Source of the DNA: Bradyrhizobium diversitatis | Lineage (GTDB): Bacteria > Pseudomonadota > Alphaproteobacteria > Rhizobiales > Xanthobacteraceae | NCBI RefSeq assembly: GCF_016031635.1 | Contig: NZ_JACEGD010000003.1 | Coordinates: forward strand, 1-64,000 | Direction of reading: 5' to 3' | Length of the DNA stretch: 64,000 bases | Part shown: piece by piece, positions 9,001-17,375 of the stretch | Layout: every line of letters begins with the position of its first letter | Position numbering within the stretch: the first letter of the stretch is position 1 | Position numbers and translations under genes: made by a program | Notes under the pieces: generated by a model | Told to the model about the DNA's origin: nothing | Databases searched by the model: none | The model's input: only the letters and a program-made list of their open reading frames with translations

Positions 9001-11566
9001 CCGGGATCGAGAACGCATCCGCTTCGCGCGCGGCGGTTCCTCCGTCGCTCGTCAGCAGCGCTGCGATCTCCTCACCGACGCCAGGCACCTCCGGGTCGGG
9101 AACGAAGAGCCGGATATCATAGCGCAGGTCGGCGAACGCCGGCTCCTTCTGCAACTCGATCAACATGTCACCAAGGACGCCCGCGCGGCCAGGGTTGAAA
9201 GCATTGATGGTGAGTGTTCTGACGTAGGGGTGCTGGACCAGGTAGCGGCGAACGCGCGACGCGAGGTACACGCCGTCGATGAGCGCGCCGCCAATTGCCG
9301 GTTCCGGCAGGCCTAGCGCGCTGCACACCTCGCCAACGAGCCCGCGCGGGTCCTCCTCGTTAGACGGTGCAAACAAGGTCCAAAACGGGTTAATGCTGTC
9401 GACGGCGGTCAGGACATGTCCGGCCTCCGTGGGAATAACTGGCGGGAAGCTCGTCGGTGACATGAGTCGCAGGAGGGCTTCGCGCGTCGGGACCACGTAT
9501 TCGCGCGGCGCGATCCTCGCAGCCGCCACCCAGCGCTCGCCGAGCTTTGCCCACGTGGCGAACCAAAGAGCCCGAAGAGGGTGCGTCGGAGCGACGAGCA
9601 CCGCGTCGCGGCGGCGGCCACGGTAGTCAACTATGGCAAGCAGCACCGAGTCGAGCGCGAGAACCTTGCGCATGTCGGAGAAGGCGCGCTGCGAATCGCT
9701 GTTCGCGGAACCCTCAGCGCGGCGCGTGAGATCGGCGATTAGCTCAAGGTACGCCTCCGCGTAATCGCGTGCAAGGTCGGCGGCGGTGGCAGCAATACCC
9801 TGCGTGACCAGCTCTGCAGTATCGCACCGCACCGCCTCGAAGTAGCGGGTACGGGCACTGATCAAACGCTCGCTAGCAGCACCGCTAGGCCAGCCATTGA
9901 TCTCGCCCGTGCTCGTGCCCAGCACACCGAGATTCAGTGGGATGCGCCAACTGATCGGACCGTCCGGAGCAGCAAGGATCTTCTGCTCAATGCTCTTGAG
10001 GGCTCGAGAGACCGGGACATGCACCGAGCCTTCGCGCCCGAGCTTCACCTCGAGCATCTCTGTACCCGTTACATGCCCCTTCGTCTTTTCCGCCCACGCA
10101 GCATGCCCGAAGACAACGCTCGCCGGATCACGATCATCGAGAATGGCGGTGAATTGTGCACGAAAGAGCGCGTGCTGCGCGCTCAGCTCACGAGGAACCG
10201 CTCGTTGCGCAGGCTCGATCTCGACCTCCGCGTCGGGCAGCACGTAAAAGAGATCGCTCTCGTTCGGGCTAGGCGACGCCGTTTCAGTAGTATCCGCGCT
10301 CCACGGCACGGGTTGACCTTTCGAATCGACCAGAGGGATGAGGTCTCCGCTCTCCGTCTGCGCCAGGACGCGGACAAAGTGCCAGCCTTCCTCCCACTCG
10401 ATCTTGTTCAGCGCCAAGGAGACGGTCGCCTTGTCAGACGCGGTCTTCCATACGGCCTTGCTACGCGCCAGGCCTATGGGGCCGTGCTCCTTCGAGATGA
10501 CCTGAGCGACGAACTTGGCGAGGCCCTGCACCTTCGTCGGGTGAGGTTCGACGCGGAAGGTAACGTTGAACTTCTTCAGGCTGCTGGCCGGCAGGATGCG
10601 CTGTCCAATCAGCTGTGCGAGGGGCTCCTTGGTCTGATCGTCGTCGACGACCGGAAGGTCTGTCTGCACCTCGCCGATAAAGACTGTGTCAGGCTGAACG
10701 CCGCCGTCCTCGAACTCCCACTTGTTGAAGGCGAGCGGCCAGAGCGCTCGGTCGACGACGATGCGGCGAGCCCACTGGCGCGGGTCGTCGGTGCCCGCCT
10801 CTGCGAGGAAGTTACCGAGGCCGTTGCGAACGGCGCGATTGGCCAGGCGCAGGTCCCCAACCCGGCCTCGCTCAGACTTTGGAGACCAGGTAAGCTTCTC
10901 GACGCACTCGCGGTTGCGAAATAAGCGATGCGGTGCCTTCTCCGGCTGCGCAAGCCACTCGAAATCGGGCACGAGCCCGATTTCGTAAAGCGCGGCTCCG
11001 ATCGCCTCGGCGTCGTTGCCGTTCACCTTCGCGGTTAACAGGAACCGCGTCGTCGAGAGCGCATCAGCGAAGATCCACGGTCTCTCTGCGTCATTGAGCT
11101 GACGCAGAGACTCCTGAACGGCCCCGCGCAGAACCGCTGGAATCTCACCGACGAGCTGCTGAATAAGCGTCTCGTACAGCCCGACGATCGAGACCTCCTC
11201 GAATGTCGCAACACCGAAGGAATCCTCGGCCGAGGCGCGCACCTCGCTCGGAACAAACACGAGGAGTGGCTGACGCTGTGTGCCGTCGGGGTATGGGTTC
11301 CGCAACTCGACGAGCTTGGTACTCGTTACCGCAAGCTCGGCAGGTATCGACAGGGTACCATCGGTGAGCACGACAACCGTTGTGCTCGACAGCTCGGCGC
11401 GTAAGCGGGCGCAAAGACGAATCATCAAGTCGACGTCGAGGTCACCAATGCGCATGCAGTGCCCGGCCACACGTAAGCGAAGCTGCTCCACGAGTAGTGG
11501 TACGGCGACGTTCTCCAGCTCGACCGTGAGCTGCATCGGAGACAGTTCCTGCAATCCCGCGCTCAA
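6032..11566 (-). CDS. MADS protein MAD8, giant HerA/VirB4-like ATPase
   Basis: An 1844-residue protein. The N-terminal 1,350 residues show no domain I can name. A Pro/Ala-rich, probably disordered linker follows (about residues 1360-1440). The last 370 residues form a HerA/FtsK-like P-loop ATPase, with Walker A GVQGGGKSYT near 1480-1489, Walker B LVVFDEAHKYIE near 1714, and MVASQDPPSVP as the sensor segment. Such ATPases often move along DNA or power associated nucleases. The TTG start at 11566 overlaps the MAD7 stop and has GGGAGG six bases upstream; ATG 11536 is the alternative. Position, size and C-terminal ATPase match MAD8, the last component of the methylation-associated defence system. 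Its mechanism in the system is not evident from sequence. Confidence 0.85.
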   Translation of the reverse strand: MSAGLQELSPMQLTVELENVAVPLLVEQLRLRVAGHCMRIGDLDVDLMIRLCARLRAELSSTTVVVLTDGTLSIPAELAVTSTKLVELRNPYPDGTQRQPLLVFVPSEVRASAEDSFGVATFEEVSIVGLYETLIQQLVGEIPAVLRGAVQESLRQLNDAERPWIFADALSTTRFLLTAKVNGNDAEAIGAALYEIGLVPDFEWLAQPEKAPHRLFRNRECVEKLTWSPKSERGRVGDLRLANRAVRNGLGNFLAEAGTDDPRQWARRIVVDRALWPLAFNKWEFEDGGVQPDTVFIGEVQTDLPVVDDDQTKEPLAQLIGQRILPASSLKKFNVTFRVEPHPTKVQGLAKFVAQVISKEHGPIGLARSKAVWKTASDKATVSLALNKIEWEEGWHFVRVLAQTESGDLIPLVDSKGQPVPWSADTTETASPSPNESDLFYVLPDAEVEIEPAQRAVPRELSAQHALFRAQFTAILDDRDPASVVFGHAAWAEKTKGHVTGTEMLEVKLGREGSVHVPVSRALKSIEQKILAAPDGPISWRIPLNLGVLGTSTGEINGWPSGAASERLISARTRYFEAVRCDTAELVTQGIAATAADLARDYAEAYLELIADLTRRAEGSANSDSQRAFSDMRKVLALDSVLLAIVDYRGRRRDAVLVAPTHPLRALWFATWAKLGERWVAAARIAPREYVVPTREALLRLMSPTSFPPVIPTEAGHVLTAVDSINPFWTLFAPSNEEDPRGLVGEVCSALGLPEPAIGGALIDGVYLASRVRRYLVQHPYVRTLTINAFNPGRAGVLGDMLIELQKEPAFADLRYDIRLFVPDPEVPGVGEEIAALLTSDGGTAAREADAFSIPAETHLYPKLRLAVRATKDFRASPETHAAHLSLLFDVFPAEEVAARKADPRHATAFVHGLVQDFSTEYHEDELTVAWRRLPRHGVAQPIESAEELSDLLGSLAAAMSSATATIATGQSGVNLRPVVSLVLGPDDRALLHQVHEVSDWVLTLDRNLGIEFFDHGGHSTRPDYLIDHSPDIASTLGHRLVITSRSVAELEALLRPVLEQYGLQAEGRHAVVLLDQLRFLSGRLALKLISSPTQRAEALGLALSRLYLEHQGVFENQVVVPLDAHLDLYRVLKAHANELGDEVSFRRTDLGLFDLDLARRTVTCRLVEVKCYSGVGDLAQYNALKANIAEQIAQSEQVLAHHFDPQRTQQDRPDRAFKTRELALLLEFYLERAERYGAISRQAADEARYFIHTLDDGYQLAFTRSAFIFDFAKPGTEPPESEGGIEYHRIGVNLIRQLVDAAAPSTETSASTSSSSGSGGPSDGPRPRGVAEVRRRRERAPSVPTLDTAAFLGSPRDRTVSWEELGARQPGVAPPLPTAPQEAVPTPAVAPLAHPNTPAAPPEVAPAANLAPVSARRELQASDEPRPASSVEAHLAPAVPYDIMLGVTSESPQYGLLGDVSGRRVAIDLNQTHTISLFGVQGGGKSYTLGTIAEMASLPIPNINVLPRPLATVIFHYSPTMDYPPEFTSMVAPNSEAAQVKALKETFGAEPGALADVLLLAPADKLEERKKEYPGIEVRPLKFAAAELQTSHWCFLMGAVGNQATYIRQLKRMMKSLRDELTLKGLDREIEASSLPEHLKSMAKMRLELASEYIDDSIRLKDEIRPGRLIIVDLRDEFIEKDEALGLFVVLLQLVADAKYRDENGLERSFNKLVVFDEAHKYIESPDLVSGLIEVVREMRHKGTSIMVASQDPPSVPVSLIELSSQVILHKFNSPAWLKHLQKANAALGSLTPEKMSNLRPGEAFIWSSKATDESFTRGVVKVRCRPRVTQHGGGTKTAVSSP

Positions 11567-13245
11567 GACTGGCCTCCCGCAGCCGTATCATCGACGGCAA
11601 TGCGATACCTCGGTGTGATGGTTTGCGTGACGTAAGCATCAGAGAGGTCGCGGTAGAAGCCGACCTCACGGAGTCGCCCGGTGAAAGCGCGCATGTTGTC
11701 ACGAAGCGCGTGGCGATCGTCGATGCTTGTCGTCACAAAGCCATCACCTCTCGGCAGCTGATCGATGAAGATGCCGTAACGCTCGCGCAAGAAGACCAGC
11801 AGCTCGTCTACGCGCAGCTCACCTGTGTGGAACCCCGCAACACCGCCTGGCTTTAGCACGGCGATCTGAAGCAGCACCTCTAATAGTCGGCTATCTAGGA
11901 CGAAGCGGCGAGGCGCGCTCTTCGTTCTCCCCTGCGCGAGGGCAGCGCCGGGCCGGTTCTTGAGAAGCAGCGAGTCGAGGCATTCGACTATGTACTGGCG
12001 CTGGAAACGGCCGCGAAGCGCGACGATCATCTCGACGTAGGCGTCGAATTCCGGCAACTCCATCTCCGTGACCGCCTTCAGCTCTGGATCGAGCTCGGCG
12101 TCCTTGGCGCCCGACGTCTCCTCTAAAAGACTGGAGATACGCTGCCCAAAGAACTTCTCGCGCTCGCCCTTCAGTGGAGCGTCGAGGAGCTGCAGAACCT
12201 CCCCCACCGAGAATTCGCCGGCGGGCGGCTTCGAGAGTTTGCCACGACGAACAAGATCGGCAGCAAACTCGTCGAGCTTCTTTGTTGCGAAATAGGCGCG
12301 CACGAAAGTCGGGATGCGCCGGTAGTGGGTGTCCGCGCTGCGCTGCGCGAGCGACGCCATCGGCGTGCCAGGTTGGCCCGCGACGTCGACTAGCATGCCC
12401 AAACGATAAGGGCAGTCGCCGAAAGGATTCTCGGCGCTCTTCGGATCCATCGGACATGCGCTTGTCGCGCACGTCGGGTCTGCGCCTTTGCGGTGCACCA
12501 ATGCTGGCAAAAGCTTCAGGAGCCGAAGATGATAAAGACCCAGATGGAAAGCAATGAGCACCTTTAGGTACTCGACCATCACCGAGCGCGGAATAAAGCG
12601 TTGGTAGAACAGCAGCCGCTGGATGTCCTCAGCGACCAGGTCCGCTGCACCTACACATAGCGGCACGAAGCTCTCACGGTCGGACTTCGTGTCCGGTGCA
12701 TCCTCAACCTGATCGACGAGCCGCAGTAGCGCCTGCGTCTCGACGTCGAGGACCGTCGACGCATCGGCCCTTCCGGTAACCTTGTCGTGGCCCTGGAAAA
12801 AGAAGAGTTTGAGGTGCTCGATCGCCTTCTGTCCGGCGCCATTCCGAGCGCCATAAAGTGTTTCGTAGAGGTGTTGCGCGGCGCCATAGTCACGCGAGTG
12901 CTTCGGGTTGCGGAAGCGGTACGTGAAGCCATGCAACGGCCTTGGGGCGGCCACCGCCTGGGTCGTCTTTCCTCGATTCACGACGTCGAGCAAGTGCGTC
13001 TCCACCCAACGCGCGAGAACATCAGGGTGCGCCTGGAACCCGGTAAACCACTCCGGGTGTTCCATGAACTCCTCGACGAAGCTCTCGACGGATAGTTCCA
13101 CTTTCCGTCGCAGGCGGCTCGGGAAGCCGTTGTGCGCCAGCCGCGCGAAGAACGCGGTGAGCACGCGATCCATTTCAAGATGCTTGAAGTCGAAATAGCT
13201 GATCTTCGGTAGCCGAAACTCTCGATCGCGCTTGGACAAGGACAT
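11563..13245 (-). CDS. MADS protein MAD7
   Basis: A 560-residue soluble protein of unknown biochemical role, identified as MAD7 by its place between MAD6 and MAD8. It is largely helical and basic at the N-terminus (LSKRDREFRLPKISYFDFKH). A cysteine group at residues 259, 264 and 278 (PTCATSACPMD and GDCPYRLG) could bind a metal. No nuclease, helicase or ATPase motif is visible. The ATG shares one base with the MAD6 stop (TGATG), and the stop overlaps the MAD8 TTG, so all three are translationally coupled. Confidence 0.82.
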   Translation of the reverse strand: MSLSKRDREFRLPKISYFDFKHLEMDRVLTAFFARLAHNGFPSRLRRKVELSVESFVEEFMEHPEWFTGFQAHPDVLARWVETHLLDVVNRGKTTQAVAAPRPLHGFTYRFRNPKHSRDYGAAQHLYETLYGARNGAGQKAIEHLKLFFFQGHDKVTGRADASTVLDVETQALLRLVDQVEDAPDTKSDRESFVPLCVGAADLVAEDIQRLLFYQRFIPRSVMVEYLKVLIAFHLGLYHLRLLKLLPALVHRKGADPTCATSACPMDPKSAENPFGDCPYRLGMLVDVAGQPGTPMASLAQRSADTHYRRIPTFVRAYFATKKLDEFAADLVRRGKLSKPPAGEFSVGEVLQLLDAPLKGEREKFFGQRISSLLEETSGAKDAELDPELKAVTEMELPEFDAYVEMIVALRGRFQRQYIVECLDSLLLKNRPGAALAQGRTKSAPRRFVLDSRLLEVLLQIAVLKPGGVAGFHTGELRVDELLVFLRERYGIFIDQLPRGDGFVTTSIDDRHALRDNMRAFTGRLREVGFYRDLSDAYVTQTITPRYRIAVDDTAAGGQS

Positions 13246-16200
13246 CAGGCGGCTCCTTCCTGCGCGCGCGTCATCTCGAGGCGACCATCGGTATGCCGTG
13301 CGACGCGGTAGAAGTCATGGCCTGATGTACTGAGCAGCACTTCCTGATAAGGCGCAGAGCCAAGCTGGTTCTTGAATACGGCGAGGCTCAGATAATGACC
13401 CTGCTCCTCCTCAACGCTTGGCCGGTAGCCTTCGTTCAAGCGTTGAAGCATCTCGTAGACGTCGAGCGAGACGAGGAGTTCGGCAACAAGCCCGGCCTTA
13501 TCCTCGTAGCGAAGCACTAGGCCCGTGGGCATGTGCTCCACGAAGCGAGAGCGCGAGGCCTGGTCGGAGAGCGCCAGCGAAAAGCCCTCGCGAGGGAAGA
13601 GCCGATACGAGCGAACGCTACCGCCTTCGACTCGCCGCACCTCGAGCGCGAGGTGATTACCTATGCGTTCAGGCCGTGTGATCCCCTCGCCGCGATTGAT
13701 TGCAACGAGCAGCGATTCAAGCAATCCCTCCGGCATACGGCCGCCGCGCACGACGGAGAGCAGCTCGTCGGCCCTCTTGTACGGCAGCATGGAGCGCCAG
13801 CCTGTGTCGCGGCGCTCGAAGAATGCGCGGCGTCGCGCCATCGCGATGAAGCGCCTGTGGGCCTTCGCGCGGTGGGCGCTCGTCCGCCCGGAAACGTCGC
13901 GCGGAAGCTCGTCGTAGAGACTGCCAAGGATCTCTCGGTCGTATTTGCCGCGCAGCTCGAAGCGGAAGAGTGTCCGGTCCTCGGTGGGCGAGACGAAGTC
14001 AAGCACGCGATCGAGGCGAGGATCATCGGCCTCGGCGACATCAATCTCGGATAGCAGCGTGAGGAGACGGTCCGCGTTCGGCGCGTCGCCGCCTTTCCAG
14101 CTGTTGAAGTAATACCCCTGCGCGATCTCGTCGCGCTGCCCGGTACGGTAGAGCTCGTGGATTTCGTCGCAGTCACGTGTGCCGACGAGCATGTAGGCGA
14201 GCGCAGATCGCAGGTCGCGCAGCGTGACGTGAAGGCGCCCGCGTAGATGAGTGATCGAATAAATGTCCTTGATTCGTTCGATGACGTGCGGACCCGACGT
14301 CTCGTCCTGGATCGTCTGCGCGTTGTGGAATGCGTAACAACGGTCCTTTAGATCACAGCCGTGGCACGGGTCCCAGAACTTCTCGTGCGTCATGCGGCGC
14401 ACTAGCCGCTCGAGGATCGAGCCGTCGAAGCCCTGCGGGTCGGTGACGACGCTGCGCAGATTGAGGTTCACGGTGGCGACGCCATCGGCGGGTTCGCCCG
14501 TGCGAAGCCCCTCTTTCACGAGCGCCGCCAGTTCGGCGAAGTCAGCGAGGTTCGTCTCAAGGAAGTCGACGAGACGGCCCTCGTTGATGGCGATGAGGCG
14601 CGTCTCCTTCGATGTGCGCCAGGCGGTCGAGTCGTCGCCCTTGAACGGAGCGAGGAAGGCACGCAGGACATCGTCATTCTTCTGATCGCCTTCGTCCTGG
14701 CTGCCGTCGTAGTTCGACAGGAACTTGCGCCCGCGCAGCTCGAAGCGAGCGCCGTTCGCCAACGAATGGTCAACGATGGCCTGCTCGTCCTTCGCGCGGC
14801 GCTCGAGCTTTTGAAGGAAGGCCGTCTTTCCGTCACCAGCGTTGCCCGAGATGATGACGAGCGAGAACTCGCCCGAGAGCACCGACGGCAAGAGGTCGCG
14901 ATCGAGCGCAGTCTCGACGTAGGTCTGCTCGCTGATGACATCGAGGCCACGTGTGCCCGCGTTGCTGTGCTTGCTCTGGCTGTAGACCGTGAGCAGGTGG
15001 CGGACGAATGGGTTGGTGTTCGGCGGGATCGACCCGCCTGATCCAACGTAGATGCCATCGCTTGGCGCCCGCGATGGTGTGACAGGCTGCGGGGCGCGCC
15101 GCGCAGCGGGGACATTAGCAAGGGCGCTCCGCAACTCCCGCGCGGTTGCGAATCGGTCGGCTCGCTTAGGTGCGATGGCCTTCAGCATTACGTCCACGAG
15201 TTCGGGCGCGAGGTCGCTGAGGTTTGAGAATTCACGCGGGTCGCTCGCGGGCATGCCGGGCGGTGGTACTTGTACGTCCCACGCGTACCGTCCGGTCACC
15301 ACCTCGTAGAGAGTGAGGCCAAGGGCGTAGAGGTCGCGGTCCGCAAGGTCGCTCGCCGACGGGATTGCGTCGAGATCAAGGTCCGGGGGGAGGTAACGGC
15401 GGGAGCCGCCGCCACGGCGCTCCTCGTCTTTGGCGGCAACGGAAACGTTGAAGTCGATGATCTTGGTCCCGCGCCCAGTCCACAGCAGATTGCGAGGCTT
15501 GATGTCGCAGTGGAAGACACCGTGCTCATGCAAATGTTCGAGGCCGAATGCCACGTGCCGCCCTAGCTCCAGCGCGTCCTCGCGGGTGAGCGCGTTGTTC
15601 TCGATCATCTCCCCGACGTCAAAGCCGTCGATGAACTCGAAGACGATGAAGGGCGGACCACCGGGAATGAAGTCCGCGTCGATTACCTTCACGACATTCG
15701 GGTGATCGGGGATCTGAAGAAGCGTCTTGTACTCCTTTTTGAGCCGGTCTACGGTTGACACACGGTCGCGCAGCACAAGCTTCATTGCGCGAGAAACGTC
15801 ACCCAGCGTGTCGATAACCTTGTACGCGACGCCGAAAGACCCCGATTTCCCGAGGCGCTTCTCTATGACGTACTTCGGCGTAAGCTGGGTCTGCGGCAGC
15901 AGGTTCGAGTAGTCGAGTTGGGCCGTGGCGGGTTCCTGTGCGGGCGTAGGCGGAGGCGCGCCCTCCGACGATGCCGGCGTAACGCTCGGGTTGAGGAGAA
16001 TCCTAAGTTCGCTCAGGGCCCCCGCAGGGGCCGACCGTTTGTCGGGCTCGAACGTGCAGAGCTTCTGGAGCCACTGGTCAAAGCCCATGGGGAGCTCGGG
16101 GCGCTGCTCACTCGGCTTCACAGCAAACACAGCCTTCTGCTCGAAGAGCTCCGTCGCGGTCTTGAAGGGAGGCTCGCCCACGAAGAGCTCGTACAGCACG

Positions 16201-17375
16201 AGACCGACGCTGAAGATGTCGGAGTAAGGTGAAGCTGCCCCCGGCTCGCCGTGAATCTCGGGCGCCATGTACTTTGGCTCGAGGTCGTCGACGATCTCGT
16301 GTGCGATGGTTCGGCTATGATCGGTGCCGGGCCGCGCGAAGTCGAAGCCGGTGAGACGAATGCGCCCATCGGTGCCGACGAGGATGTTCGATGGCGAGAT
16401 GTTGCGGTGGACAACCTTATGCGCCTGGAGATGCTCGAGCGCGTTCATGAGGTCGTCGGCGATCCTGATCTTCTGATCCAGCGTAAGTGCCAGAGTTGGC
16501 TTCTCGATGTGGACCCGCAGTGCCTGTCCTGGCAGGTCCTCCGTCACGAGGAAGTACTTGTCCTCGGCTTCGCTTGGGAAGAAGTCACGCACACCGACGA
16601 TACTGGGGTGTCCGGGCATCGAACTGAGGGCGCGATACGCGTTCGAGATGAGAAGTCTCTGCTTCTCTCTTTCCTCCGGCGGCTTGTACGGGTCTGCCTG
16701 GTATGCGCGAACGATCGCACTCGTCTTCTGCCCGGCGTAGGCATTGAACGCGCGGTACTCGACGTAGCTGTCGGTGCTTCCGAGCTTCTCGGTGACTTGC
16801 CAGCTTCCAAAGCGCAGTGGCCCGGCGCGCGGCTTGGCCACACCTTGGATCGCCTTCAGCACGATGTTACGGTGAGCGCCAATGTTCTTCGACCTGCCAG
16901 CGGGAATGCGCGTGGTATTCTGGAAGAATGCTACCGCCTTCTTCAGCGTCGTGACGTGATGCGCGTCGCGCCCGCCCTGGTCCACGAGCGTCGCATCGGG
17001 AGCAGTAAGCAAGACGACCGCGTCGACATAGATATCCTCGAGGTCGCGGCGGCCGGGTTGGCTGCCTGTGATGACGCCCTTGATGGCGCGCGCGTGCCCG
17101 CGCAGCTTGGCGAGCGGCGAGCTAAAGGGCTGCCGCCCCTCCGGATACCATTTGGGCCCATAGACATCGATCAGACCTCGAGTACCCTTTACGTCGACGA
17201 GATAGACGGCATGGGGCGCGATGATGGCGATGTCGACCTCGAAGGTCTCACCATCACGGCGCACCTCGAAGTTGTGCAGCACAAGGTAGCCAGCCGGCAG
17301 GTAATCGCGCAGGTATGCGATGGCTTGACGTTCGGCCTCGTTAACCGGCTCGCCGATGGGGATGACCTTGGCCAT
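13245..17375 (-). CDS. MADS protein MAD6: NERD nuclease, pseudokinase, kinase and P-loop fusion
   Basis: A 1376-residue multidomain protein. Residues 10-110 form a NERD (nuclease-related) domain with FEVDIAII and LVDVKG. Residues 190-460 form a kinase fold with degenerate motifs: HRN instead of HRD (near 323-325) and GFDFARP instead of DFG, so probably a pseudokinase. Residues 500-755 form a second kinase with the ATP-binding AMK lysine, HCDIKPRNLLW with the catalytic Asp (near 624), and DFN replacing DFG; this one looks active. A P-loop NTPase follows, with Walker A GNAGDGKT near 844-851 and a Cys cluster CHGCDLKDRC near 1004-1013. The ATG at 17375 shares one base with the MAD5 stop and has AGGGGG seven bases upstream. 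The family is MAD6, distantly reminiscent of PglW kinases of BREX. It probably signals infection by phosphorylation. Confidence 0.9.
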   Translation of the reverse strand: MAKVIPIGEPVNEAERQAIAYLRDYLPAGYLVLHNFEVRRDGETFEVDIAIIAPHAVYLVDVKGTRGLIDVYGPKWYPEGRQPFSSPLAKLRGHARAIKGVITGSQPGRRDLEDIYVDAVVLLTAPDATLVDQGGRDAHHVTTLKKAVAFFQNTTRIPAGRSKNIGAHRNIVLKAIQGVAKPRAGPLRFGSWQVTEKLGSTDSYVEYRAFNAYAGQKTSAIVRAYQADPYKPPEEREKQRLLISNAYRALSSMPGHPSIVGVRDFFPSEAEDKYFLVTEDLPGQALRVHIEKPTLALTLDQKIRIADDLMNALEHLQAHKVVHRNISPSNILVGTDGRIRLTGFDFARPGTDHSRTIAHEIVDDLEPKYMAPEIHGEPGAASPYSDIFSVGLVLYELFVGEPPFKTATELFEQKAVFAVKPSEQRPELPMGFDQWLQKLCTFEPDKRSAPAGALSELRILLNPSVTPASSEGAPPPTPAQEPATAQLDYSNLLPQTQLTPKYVIEKRLGKSGSFGVAYKVIDTLGDVSRAMKLVLRDRVSTVDRLKKEYKTLLQIPDHPNVVKVIDADFIPGGPPFIVFEFIDGFDVGEMIENNALTREDALELGRHVAFGLEHLHEHGVFHCDIKPRNLLWTGRGTKIIDFNVSVAAKDEERRGGGSRRYLPPDLDLDAIPSASDLADRDLYALGLTLYEVVTGRYAWDVQVPPPGMPASDPREFSNLSDLAPELVDVMLKAIAPKRADRFATARELRSALANVPAARRAPQPVTPSRAPSDGIYVGSGGSIPPNTNPFVRHLLTVYSQSKHSNAGTRGLDVISEQTYVETALDRDLLPSVLSGEFSLVIISGNAGDGKTAFLQKLERRAKDEQAIVDHSLANGARFELRGRKFLSNYDGSQDEGDQKNDDVLRAFLAPFKGDDSTAWRTSKETRLIAINEGRLVDFLETNLADFAELAALVKEGLRTGEPADGVATVNLNLRSVVTDPQGFDGSILERLVRRMTHEKFWDPCHGCDLKDRCYAFHNAQTIQDETSGPHVIERIKDIYSITHLRGRLHVTLRDLRSALAYMLVGTRDCDEIHELYRTGQRDEIAQGYYFNSWKGGDAPNADRLLTLLSEIDVAEADDPRLDRVLDFVSPTEDRTLFRFELRGKYDREILGSLYDELPRDVSGRTSAHRAKAHRRFIAMARRRAFFERRDTGWRSMLPYKRADELLSVVRGGRMPEGLLESLLVAINRGEGITRPERIGNHLALEVRRVEGGSVRSYRLFPREGFSLALSDQASRSRFVEHMPTGLVLRYEDKAGLVAELLVSLDVYEMLQRLNEGYRPSVEEEQGHYLSLAVFKNQLGSAPYQEVLLSTSGHDFYRVARHTDGRLEMTRAQEGAA

